From Sanderia malayensis (taxonomy: Eukaryota > Cnidaria > Scyphozoa > Semaeostomeae > Pelagiidae), in the NCBI GenBank assembly GCA_013076295.1, contig RQOL01000906.1:930001-994000 (forward strand): 64,000 nucleotides of DNA. The letters run 5' to 3'. The translations under genes were made by a program, and so were the position numbers. Within the stretch, counting starts at the first letter, position 1. Every line of letters starts with the position of its first letter. The notes below the pieces were generated by a model. That model searched no databases and was not told the DNA's origin. It was given only the letters and a program-made list of their open reading frames with translations. Below are positions 47,593 to 59,900 of this stretch, one piece after another.

Positions 47593-47953
47593 GCCAACTG
47601 AAAGACTGAAAAAAGGAAAGAAACGAGCAACACCGCCCAACATCACGTGGATGGGTTCTGTCAACCAACCAAAACCATCCTGCTTTACAATGACATATGC
47701 ATGTTTATAATGTATTCTAATTATTTTAATTTACGCTCGAGTAATTTACATTAAACTGTACAGAAATTAAGGACAAATACAATAAATAATATATCAGATA
47801 AAATAATTCAAAATGATAAACGAAAATGGTATCGCGTTAAAATTAAATTATTAATCTACCTTAGTCATGAATATAAGAAATGCCTCTGTTTTACCACTGC
47901 CATTGTTATCACAAACAATCAATCTTCAATGCAAGCAGAGAATATTGTATGTA

Positions 47954-50900
47954 TCAAACAACAGAGGCAGGGTCAAATTTGCTGCCAGCTCTCTTTAATC
48001 TTGTCAATCTTAGGCGCACAGAATTGATTAAATCTTTTAATTCGGGTTTTGGATCATCTGGCTTCACGCTGTATTTTTCTAGCACTCTAAAACTTCTCTT
48101 ATACTCATCTGGAAGCTTTGATGAAAAAAACAATGAACCTTTATGTTTAGGGTAAAAATCTCCAATCTTAATGTTAAGGAAGTTGGTTAGGGAAGGAATA
48201 GGGGGCGTGGCAGGGGTGTAAATAAGAGCGTAGAAAGCATAAAAAAACTCGAGCTTACATCATCCAAATAGTATTGAATCAAAGGAAACAGAAGAGTTGA
48301 TAGCTGAAAATAAATATAATGTAATGTAAGGCAACTGTTTTAAGAACTTCGAAGAATTAGGTAATTTATTTATTCACACGATGAAAAAGGAAGCATGAAA
48401 TGCATTTATGAAAAATGATCGATTCAGTGTGTTTGATGTGATACTGTGTGAATGATAATAATAAAATGATGCTTACCCTCCTGAATGCGAAGCCACTGCA
48501 TTTTGCAATGCCATCCATGATTCTTAATAAAGGTTCAAGAAGGTCCAGCTTTACCTATACAAAGAAACATAAGAAAATAAAAATCCCGTATTAATAATAC
48601 ACTTATGCATTTCGTGTTAATAACATGGTTGAAATTGCAAAGGCTTGCTTTAGTGATTCCTTCATACCGATGTAAAGATATCTGTCAAAATATGTAGCTT
48701 CGTAATTCGTTACGAGGAAGTTGGAGAAAAAAGGAATTGAAACTAGACAAAGGAGAAAAGATGCGAGGAAAGAAATTGAGGATATCCCATGCAAAAATAT
48801 CAGCATAAATCAGCATTCTAGCTTTAACTAGTTGTAAACAGAGTCTAAGTGGGTGCTGTTGGGTGGCTAATGTACTATGGTGTTGAATAATGCAGTGTTG
48901 AAGATGAAGAATAAATAGCAGTTATGTTTGACTTCAGATGAGTTAAAAATGAAGATCGTAATAACCTTATCTGATTCTGAAAGAAGTTGAACAATCGTAA
49001 AAGTAATCTGAGACCAGAATTCCATGATAGTTGCCAATGGATCTGACTCAGCATTGGTCTGAAATACCACATGGCATTCGCAATAAACAGTCCATAATTG
49101 GCATGCGATAAAAATGACATATAACACAGGCCTGAGACTCCTGAAATTCTTCACCTGTATTGACAGAAAATAAAAAAAGATTATTTATTAAAAAGAAATA
49201 AAATTATAAGAGAGGCAGGCAAATGTCTACAAAATGTATATTACATAATGTCTCGACACTGATATACAGTTGCAAAATACGTCATAATATTAAATTAGTA
49301 ATTATTCACAAGGAAATTAATCCTAATCTATACTAATCAACATAATATAACGTAATCATAGTCTGATCCTACTACTGATAGGATCTAAGAATGCAACTTG
49401 GTACTTTAAAATGAAGCTTGCAATAAAATAGAAATTATGAGCCACAAATCTTACCGTGTCTTGGCGTACAATATTTTGCAAAACATTCTTCACATACTCA
49501 GCAATGTGCAAATTTTCCATCAGAGAAATAAAGTGAATAACCTCATGGGATTCTGGGTAATCGACGGCGTTGTTTATAGCTCCAAGCAACAGCCAAGCCA
49601 AAAGTTGCAAATTTGTGTTACATTCTTGTATGTTATCAACACGGCTGTAAGATACATAAAGTGTAGCGGATAATTCTTAATTTCGTAAAAAATTAGGCCA
49701 TGAAATGATCAATGCGGGGTAATTCAAGATCGTTTGAGCAGACGATTAGTAGGAAACTCACCTCAGCTGGGTAGGAGCACTTCTCAGCCATGCAAAAACT
49801 CTTGAAGGAGCCTTAGTTGATGTTTCCCTTTTCAACTTGATATACAAAGCTAAGATCTGTGCCAAACTTGCTTTCAGTTGAATTGGAAAGGAATATTCAT
49901 CTAACAAGTCGTCATCGACATCTCTCGTATCCTGAAGAAAACAATCATAAAAATAAGTTGTTGTTTAACAATATCGTGTATTATAATGTCCCAGAAGAGT
50001 GCTATAGAACCTCTCTTGCGTTGTTAACATGTCTGTGTGTGTCTGTTCAGTGATTGCCATATTAAAATAGAATCTTATCGTGTCCTTAATATGAGTGTTA
50101 ATGAGTGCGACGCTTCTAGAGATACTTCTCTCATTACAAGACAAGAAATGATAACACAAAGAGTATGTACTACCAGCTTCCTGAAATATAGTCAGAAGCA
50201 CTGAGAAAATCAAACATATTTCCTTCTACCTCCGACACAAACACAAATGATCTCCCTCAACGTTCCCCCAACTCTTCACATACAAACTAACTCTTGACCG
50301 TTCTCACTATCCCGATGATGAGAGAAGTATCTCTCGAAACGTCACACTCATTAACACTCCTGTTCATGACATGATAATCTTCTATTCTTATTATACTCTT
50401 ACATTACCAAATGCATTGAAACACGAAGTGTTGAAGTGCATCGTTCTTACTTTTAGTCGAAAATCCCAGTTTTTGATAAAATCGACCATTTCATGTTGGT
50501 TCATCTGGATAGAGTGCATTGCTCCAATAGTTCCCTGCAAAAAACGCAAACAAAATTTCAGATAAACCAACTATAAAAATTAGATTACTATATATCTAGT
50601 TATCATGTCTACATATAAAATTAATCTATGAGCTTTATGATAAATATTCAGTAACCCAGCAAGCCTGTATCACATAAAATAAGTACCTACCTCTCTACTG
50701 CCAAATTTTCTTTTTAATTCAATATCTCCGGGCTCAAATGAAAACCAGCTTTCTCCATGCATAAAAACAAGCTAAAAAAAATGAAATACACTGACAAATA
50801 TCGATCCATGTGAGTAAAGGCTTGCCATGCAAATACAACCCAGAAAGAACTTAACAGCAATCAAAGGGCTTTAAACTGGAAATAAAATTATACACACTTG

Positions 50901-53900
50901 TATAATCCGCTTAACATTTCTTTCGTGTGTCACAGATTTATCCTTCATGATTAAAGCAACATCATGTTGAACTGTGCGAACAATAAACATTTTTTCTCGT
51001 TCCTAAAACCAAAAAATGAGCATACAAAGGTAATTTTTAAACATTCAGAAGCTCAAGTATCTGTGATCGTGATCACGATGGCAATAACATGAACTTTCAA
51101 GGTTCGACAGCTTCATGAAACATTTTAGGATATTAATCTCCTTTGCTTGAAGTACAGAGCAGCTAATCAACACAAATATACTCATATATGCTGTGTTGCA
51201 TTTAAACACAATACCATACATTGTCAAACTATATAATTCCATACCATACTCCATACTCCCCATAAGTTGCTAGAAGGATATTTTCAATTTTCAGCATTAA
51301 TAATAGCAGTAGGTTTCAAATTGTTTACCTTCGAGAATGCACCATAGCATGTTTCACATAAGTTGCACAAATCTTTCAGCCGAAAGTCGCATTTTCTAAG
51401 AATATGTGCAACAATGTGACCAAAAGAGGGTAACATGCTCTGCAAGATGAAAAAGAAACCTTGTTGTATTCCAAATAAAGAATGAATGCCAATGTGAGCT
51501 CTGTATGCACTTGGTAAGAACATAGCTGCACGTAAAAGCACCTACCTTGGCAAAATGTTTTCCGATTCCAAGTAGAATGTTCATTATTTGAAAGAGACAG
51601 CTCGACTCCAACTGAAAAACAGAAACAGATCAAAGAAGTTTTATTCTTTCATATTAGCAGAAAACAATATCGATGCTTGAGCAAAGTGCTCTACGTAATG
51701 ATAAACTTGGTTTCTATTTGGCCATGAATAGGGAAGATATGGCATACATAAACAGCATACTCACCACAGCAGGCAGGACTGCTGGAAGATTCTTGAAAAA
51801 GCTCTCTAATTCATGAAGCAGGCTCTCCCAAAGAGTAATGCGATCTTTACGGACGCAGTCAAAGTAGAGCTTCAGATTATTCAAGAAGATCATACCCCGA
51901 TCACTTCGATTTGAGCGTGATGAAAAATCCTGGTAACAAAATAGCGTGAAATTGAGCGTCATGAAAAAACAACAAAATAATTGCAAACTCAAGCAAACTT
52001 TTTCACATGGCACGAAGCAGGTTCAGCCATGTGAAAAAAATCATGAAAATAGTCGAGATGCGTACTTGCAACACGTTGGTAAGTGGGACCATCTCATTGA
52101 GAACATCAAACCCAGTTAATGAAGAGACAACAGCCATGAAAAACTCTTTGTCTATGGTAGAAATATAAAAAATAGTTTAAATATAAACAATATAAACAAT
52201 GAGACAGTCTGGCAGTGAGCAACACGAGCTGGGCCATAAACAGCCCGGCTAGCTAAAAAGAAAACAGTTGGAAATTTGCTTGTCTTACCAAATGTTTCAC
52301 ACCGAAACAGTTCAGCAAACAAACCATTTGGACTTAGCTGTACAAAGATGCATCTAATGAACTGACTGGCGAGTCCCGCAGTTAAACCAGGAATCTTAAG
52401 GTTACTGTGGATAAAGTAAATGATAAACAATACAGCTGTTAGTCTCCTAATATTGCTACACTTAAAGGTAAAGCAACTGGCTATAAAATTAGACTTTGAA
52501 AAAATGCCATAGTAGAAAAATCCAGTGAATAGAAAAATCAAAAATAGGACTGGAGTAACTTACAACGTGCTGGAGGAATTAGGATCACGCTGACACTTCC
52601 TAAAAATATGAAAAATATCTTTCAAAAATAGCTTCGTTAGAAACAACGCCATGATTGCATGGAACCACTAAAGCATAGTAAATGGTGAGTAATAACTGAA
52701 AAATATCAGTTAAAATATATCAATTGAAAGATATCAACCGTCTGTTAAACGTAGAATGCAAAAACATACCGGCTCACAATGCAAAGAATATTCATCAAGA
52801 GTGGCGCTGCCATCTCTGGCTCTCTGTGAATAAACGTTGATAAGACAACAATGCAAAGGTTGACAATCTCTTCTTCGTGATCACTCACGGTGCATCCACA
52901 ATCGTCGCATTTCCTCGACGACACCAATCTATTTAGAGTAATACTCCCCTCGTTCGATACAGACGAACAACTGTCCAGTCGTTTGCTAAACGAACTTTCC
53001 GAAGATACTGGAGTGTCAATTCGGGTCTGCAATAAAGAACAATGGAAATTCAGATACCAGCAGTTTAGAGCCTGTAATTTTGCATCTAACTTTTTGCTCA
53101 AACACAATGGCCTCAAATTCTCAAATTCTTCAATTGTCTTGAGCAAAGATATCAGTCGGGAAGGTTCTCGATTTGCGGGTGTTTACTGTGTCAAAAAAAG
53201 TGTACGTCCATGATTATCAAGCTACAGATTAATATCAATTGCTGAGGTTTGTGGAGTTTGTGGATTCCACAAACTGCAGCAATGAATCCTAAGCTGTTGG
53301 TACGAGCAGAGAGTTTTCCTTGTCTATGAGACTGTATACGGTTGCAGATCATATAAAGCATTCATTTCGCAAACTACAGTTAAAGAATCAGTACAGTACC
53401 AAGACATTATCAGTACAGTACCAGTACAGTATCGGTACAAAACAGTGTCAGTAGAGTATCAGTACAATATCAGTACACTATCGTGCATTGCAACGCATAG
53501 CTGACGAAATGACAATTACAAGAAGATCTCATACCATCTCAGACTCTAGTTCAGAACATCTAGTCACGTCTTGTCTAAGTATAGACATTTGAAATGATTC
53601 TTCTGTAGAGTCTTTGAAATCGACTTCATCGGTGAATTTCGCAATTCGATCAATCCTTGACTGTTTGCTCTTAGCAGGCCCTGAATTTTTATTCTTCTTG
53701 TTGCCCTTAATTCGACCATCTGTCATCATTGTATCCGTATTTGGCACATGGATGCATATATTATGTTGATGGGAATTCACTGAATTCATCACGATTGTTA
53801 TCAGTTGCGTCACCAAAATGCGATGTTCACTGAACGAATACTGCAAAAAAGAAAACATATCTATGTCAAAATAATCCAAAACAGCAAAATGAACGAAACT

Positions 53901-56900
53901 TTGAGAAGAAAGTTGAAAGATTTTTACAAGTAGGAGGCTTCTTTCATTCGGGGGCTTCATTCAGAACACGAGAGTTTTTTTTCCACCACTCTGATCCACT
54001 AGTGTCCCCTCTTCTAACAGTTAAGTCGCCATTACCTTTGTACAAAACTCACTACATTAGTAAAGCGTATAACGAGCAAGATTCTTTCGGGATGTATTTA
54101 CCTTGTAAAGAATAACCAAAAGATTCATGAGCCAGCTATGCTGGACAGGTGGGTCTAACCGGTCGATATTAAGATCACAGAATTCAGTTTTATTCGCTTC
54201 ATCTTTCACACTTTGAAGCATCAATTGCAAAGTAAATCCGATAAGTTCTTTTCCCACAAATGGGTTACAATCTAGAATTGGTGTCAGGCCAAACATGTAG
54301 GCCAGAAAAACAGTGCAGTTCCTGCAAAGTAACGAAAGAATACGCTTGCTAACAAATAGTTTAAAGAGCGACAAAGGAGAAAGTCAAACAAGCTCGTCTG
54401 GTACTGTTTGCAGAAACAAATCCAGTCTTTTTCAAGAAAGGACTGGATTTGTTTCTGCAAACAATTCCAGACGAGCCACAAGTTGTTGGCTATACAGCGA
54501 GTCACAGAGCGCAAAAAGCAATCCTATCATTGATATTATAAAACTTACTACTACAGGACCGGCACATATTGCCAATCCCTGAGAACTACTTCTTTAAAAG
54601 CATTACAATAGGATTACAATAGGATTAGGATTGCTCACTAAATACCTCAAGTCGTCTGGTCTCATTGAAAGGTCTCCATCGTAATCATTAGTCAAAGCAA
54701 CCATAAACTGCTTGATAATAGCAATAAGCTCCCGGATGTCATCCACCGTCACTCTATCTTCACTTGCAGCATTGCTATCAGCAAGATACTCCATCATGAT
54801 GCTAACCAAATAATGCAAAACACAGCTATCGTGATCACTAGTTATCAGAGATTTATTGCTCAGAGAAATGCTAGATATCGATACAGTTCTCTTGCTGGCT
54901 TCGTCTTCTTCCTGTTCATTAGCCTCTTCACCAATTCGAGGTTCTATATTACCATTAAGAAGGGGGTTGGCTGCATTCTTTCCTCGGTTAAATAAATCAT
55001 TGTCAGGAGTCCAAATTCTCCGTTTACGTGGTTTCGTTGCCGTGGTATCGCTACCTGCTGCCTCTGAGAAAAAATAATAAAGATTTATTCGATACCTCTG
55101 ACATATGCTGCAAGGTAATAGCTGCTTCCTTGGGACTGGAATAGCTACAAATGTAGACAAGAAATAGCTGAAAACTAGGATAAAATATAGCTGTATGCAT
55201 GGGCTCAGAGCTGTAAGCTTAGATAGGAAATAACTGAGAAATAAGGTTCGATATAGCTGCAAATTTGGGCGAGAGATAGCTGCAAACATGTGCCAGACAG
55301 AGACAGAGTTAGACTTGGGTGAGAAATAGCTGCACGTGAGTTGCCGTCTCTGCAATGTTGACATGAACAGAGGGGGGAGATGTATACATACGTGGACTTT
55401 CTTCACTTTCCTCAGTTGTTGTAGGAATGATAGATGATTGACGATCGAATTGGAGAGTGTACTTCTGTTTATACAAAACAAGTGGGGCAGAAAGTGAACG
55501 CGGTCTTTTGTAGTCATGTCCAGCGGTTGACATTGAGCTGCGTAGATCTGTCATTCGTCCAGGGCTTGAAAGGGTCCGAGACCAAATTGGAATGTAAGGG
55601 CCTAGGATTAAATCAATAAAAGATCAACTTAAAAGCGAGCGAGCGATGGATCAAGCAAGCAATTGATTAAACAAGCAATCAAATGAAAAAGATGGTACAA
55701 AGCCGAGGGCTCGGGGACTATGTAGATTGCTTTCCCAGTCTGGCACCCAATCGATATTCCAAAGTATATCTCACAGAACACGATGGTCCCTTTTACAGAA
55801 CAATTAACAGGTTTAAGTTTCGATCGTTCAAGCAGCAATGATTGAAGCAAAGCTGTGCAATTGGTAGATACTCTTCTTGACAATATGTCCAGAGCAAATG
55901 GGTGAAAATAAAACAAATGCTACTTACTGCGAAACGCCGATTCGTCATCTGACATCCAGCTTGATATCGACTCTGTTCCACTGGGAGTCGCTGAGGAGTA
56001 CTTGTTGGCTTTCGTCATCAGGTGACTGAAAAGCTTCAAGAAGAACTTAGCCGAAAACGGCGACGTATTGGCGAGAACTGAATTGAGAGAACGCAAAACG
56101 TGAAGCAGCATAAGTCGATCAGCACCCTCGCGTCGAAAATGCTCTTCCATGTACAAGTACAACAACTAAAAGGCAAATTTAGCTCAATCAGTGAGAGGTG
56201 AGTGCGGACTAAACAAACAGGATTTAGCCGTGTTAACACAGCAAAAACAGGTAGCGAACGAGGTATACTGGGGATCTCTCGCTAAAAAGATCACACGTTA
56301 AATTATTGAAGCTGCATTAAGTCTCCATCTATACACGGAGTATTGTGTACTAATTACAGCGAAGATGCTGACTAGCGTATACGAAGACGAAAGATCCAAA
56401 CAAAGGTAGGAGATGATGGATACAAAGCTCTGAGAAATACTTAACAAACCATACCCTGAGTGATGTTTCGTTGATTGAAGACACCATGGTCTTAGCTCGA
56501 GCAGAAACAGCATTATGCACATCGTCGATGGCTGATACAAGGTAAACTAACCCATGCACCAATGTCGACTTGGCCAACGATGAATCATTGATGATATCCA
56601 CGGTCAGGAACTGACACAGCAACGATACCTTCTCAACTGTAAAGAAACGAATTGAAATTTATACATGTTCTCAATGGTCTCACCAGACCCACATGGTCGC
56701 AATGACAACAACAACCCGATATTCCGAGTGGGCATTGTTAAGTCTATGCCTCGGACAACTGTTGTAAAACAAGAGCAGCAACAAGAAGAAAAAGCCACCA
56801 CAACAAAGAATGATTTGGCCTTGAGTTTACTGTATGTAAAAACTAACAGCTTGGTGTGTGGTTAATTCTAGGAGGTGAACGAAATTAGGGAAAGAAAACA

Positions 56901-59900
56901 ACAAGCAATGACGAAGAAGTTTATCTCTACCTGCTGCAAATCGCTTCTTCCAATCATCATTATTAAAAACGCTTTCAATTTCATCGCAAAGTCTTGCTGC
57001 GCCGAACGGCATGGAAACGCAGTGAATCAGAAGCGGTACTGCTTTCTGGGCCAAGTAGGAATTGCTGGACTGCAACATTTCCCATAAACTATTGCGAAAC
57101 AGAGCTAGATCAGAACGGTTGGCAGGAATAAATAGAACAGGCTGATGGCTAAAGCAGCCTAGAGTGAACTAATTCAAATATGAAAAATCTTATATGAGTC
57201 TGCATCACTTTCCTGGAAATCAAATACGAAACGTTATAACCGATTTACAGTTAGAAACTACAGTTGACATCGTTCATGCCTCTTTCAATTACAACTACAG
57301 AAACTACAGTTGACATCGGCCAATTCGAACTCTGAACGGAAATTGAAATTTGTTCCACATAGCGAATGTTCGAAATAACAAATGGTCCAACTATACTGTT
57401 CAAAACCGAGGGGGAATAGAAAATCTACGAGAAAGCGGATGTTTAGGATAGCAGGCAGTTGAAATGGCGGATGTCAACAGTAATTCCAAGTGCTACCAGC
57501 AAAGCAATCAAAGAGGCTTCCTTCTAATCTAGAGGCTATGTGCTGCAAATGTGTAGAACGTACATCATATAGAAGCAGATATAAAGCAAAGATCACATAG
57601 ATATAACAAATGGTGACTTACCTGGGAATAAACAGCACTGTTTGCAAATAATAAGTAAGATTCTTGTCTTCTCTCTCTGATACATACAGGCATTCACCTC
57701 GTACACAAAGCATTGTAATACTTTTCAAGATGTGGTCGAGTATGTTCGCATCATTATACTTGAAAATATGCTAAAAGAAATAGAAAATGAATGGCTCTAG
57801 AAAAGTTAAATGTGTACAGCTTCGTATCGAATAGCAGTGTAGCAAAGTAGAGCATTTACGTTGAAGACTAAAATTATATAGTCATGGATGTAGTAAGTAG
57901 ATGGGCATAAACGTAGAGCAAAAACCTGGAGTAGCAGAACAGTAAGTTCGATTTCCGGATATTCATTGTAGACATTACACCAACTGACGTTGCTCTGGAT
58001 GGAGTCATCCTTTGTCAAACTGGTCTTTCTGGCCGATGAGTCGCGTGTAATGCCGCGAATCCTATCCTTCCAGGATGACAAACTCTCTGATTCCGAATCA
58101 CTACCATCTGGAGTATGCGAAGCAGCGGTTACCGAGGCGACAGCGGAGCCATCCACTTCAGCTAAACGAGAACTGCTTATGTCTGCATCGCAACTCTCGT
58201 CGACCTCCAATTCGCGGACGAGCGGGTTGGAGCCACGCAGTGATTTATGTTCGACAACAGTGCCAACACTTGATATGCGTGAACGTATCGAAGACCCTAA
58301 AACGTGGAACAGCTCAGATTAATCAAAACAGCTATGCTATCACGGCACTTTGATAACGCAAAAGTTAAGCGAGCTGAATTATGATTCATTTTACAAGCGG
58401 CCAGATCATTATTAAGCACAAAACAAATGCATTTTAGAAAAAGGAAAACTTTGTTAAGCATTTCTTAATTTTAAGAATTTTGTAAATATAGGCACAAAAT
58501 TATTAGATGATTTACTATCCGTTTCTTAGGTTCTTATAATTTCTATTTGTAAGCAAGTCTGACATGAAAAACCATTCGTTCTAATGATACCCTCGCTCTA
58601 ATAATAATAACCACCATCACAATAACTCACCACCTCTGTTTGAAGTAGCTCCCTTTATCGGTGATTCCATGTGAACTTCTTTGGGTAAAATATAGTCGAG
58701 TAGGAAGGTGATTTGGTAGTAGAATATGCCCGTGATCTGACAATAATGGCAGCTGGTATTTGAAGCATGTTTGTCATGCCGATCCTGCTTCCTTTGGTCG
58801 ACAATCGCCACAAGAAGCCTTGTAAGGCTTATAGCTTCATTGCTGCTATCGGGCATCGTCTCCACGTTGGCGTCTCTTAACGAAAGCTAAATAAATAAAA
58901 CGGAACTTAGCATTTCGATTGCCGGGTAGAGTCTCATTGGATTCATCAGGTATGGCCCTAACAATAAGCAAACAACTCAACATTTTGGCTATGTAGACCT
59001 CAGCTGGAAGAAAATCGTTGGTTGAAGCGAAATATACAGTGATTGAGCTATGTTGGTTTACTTGTCTCTGCGTTGGTTGAACCAAGCCTCACTCATACTG
59101 CTTAAACTTGAACAACAGGCCACTGAAAATTCGCAAGTTCTTATGAGTGTGTATTTACTGTAGTTAGTCATTCTCGTGCGCATGCGCATTTTAAAGCGCG
59201 CATGCGTAATTTAACAGCGCATGAAGCTGACCCGGGTTCGCCCCAGTTTATCACTTAAATGTGTGAACGAAACCGGGTCATTTTGCGCAGTGTAAACCGG
59301 ACTATAGCGCGCAAACAATGCAAGACAAATCGTACCTGTTTGATAAGGATATCCATGAGCAATATGAAATACGTGTAACTGCTTTGAACCGAGGCTAGCA
59401 TCGGGGAGACAAATGGTGACTGGGAGGGTGACGTCAGACCAGAAGATCGCGACATATCTCCATACGTCGAGGGGTCTGGGAACGGGAACATCGTTTCTGT
59501 CTCACCTTCGTCGTCATGAGCAACAGCGGAATAGGTTGACGACTCCAAAAACATGGAGAGAAGCTCTGTAAAGTTTAGTTTCACATCCAGAGCAGACAAC
59601 ATCTGAAAGGTCATGGACACAAATGTATAAGCATTGTGAAATGATCAAAGAAAAGTCATTGTACTGATAACATCACAGGGCAAAAATATGGAGAACAAAC
59701 AAATACACGTTTACAATAGTTTCTTAGAAATTTCTCAGATTCAGTACTTAAAATTTCTTAAGGTTTTCTTAGCGTCAATTCTGAATATCCCAGTACTGCT
59801 TTCTTATAAAATACTTTCTTGTAAAAACGTGCAATAAGCCTAAATACAAAAACTAGTGTGAAACCGAGGTCAGTAGATTTAATCGAGGCGGGAATCCAAA

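Larger units (their letters stand above)
46207..47668 (-). repeat. Right arm of the large inverted repeat
   Basis: Reverse complement of 43526-45103. It ends 286 bp from the UNC79 stop codon, so it may overlap the UNC79 3' UTR. Confidence 0.9.

Noticed and set aside
59160..59215. GCGCATGCGCATTTTAAAGCGCGCATGCG cluster considered as a functional palindrome (given in part)
   Set aside because: The repeats are short and imperfect, intronic in UNC79, and I could not define element ends.
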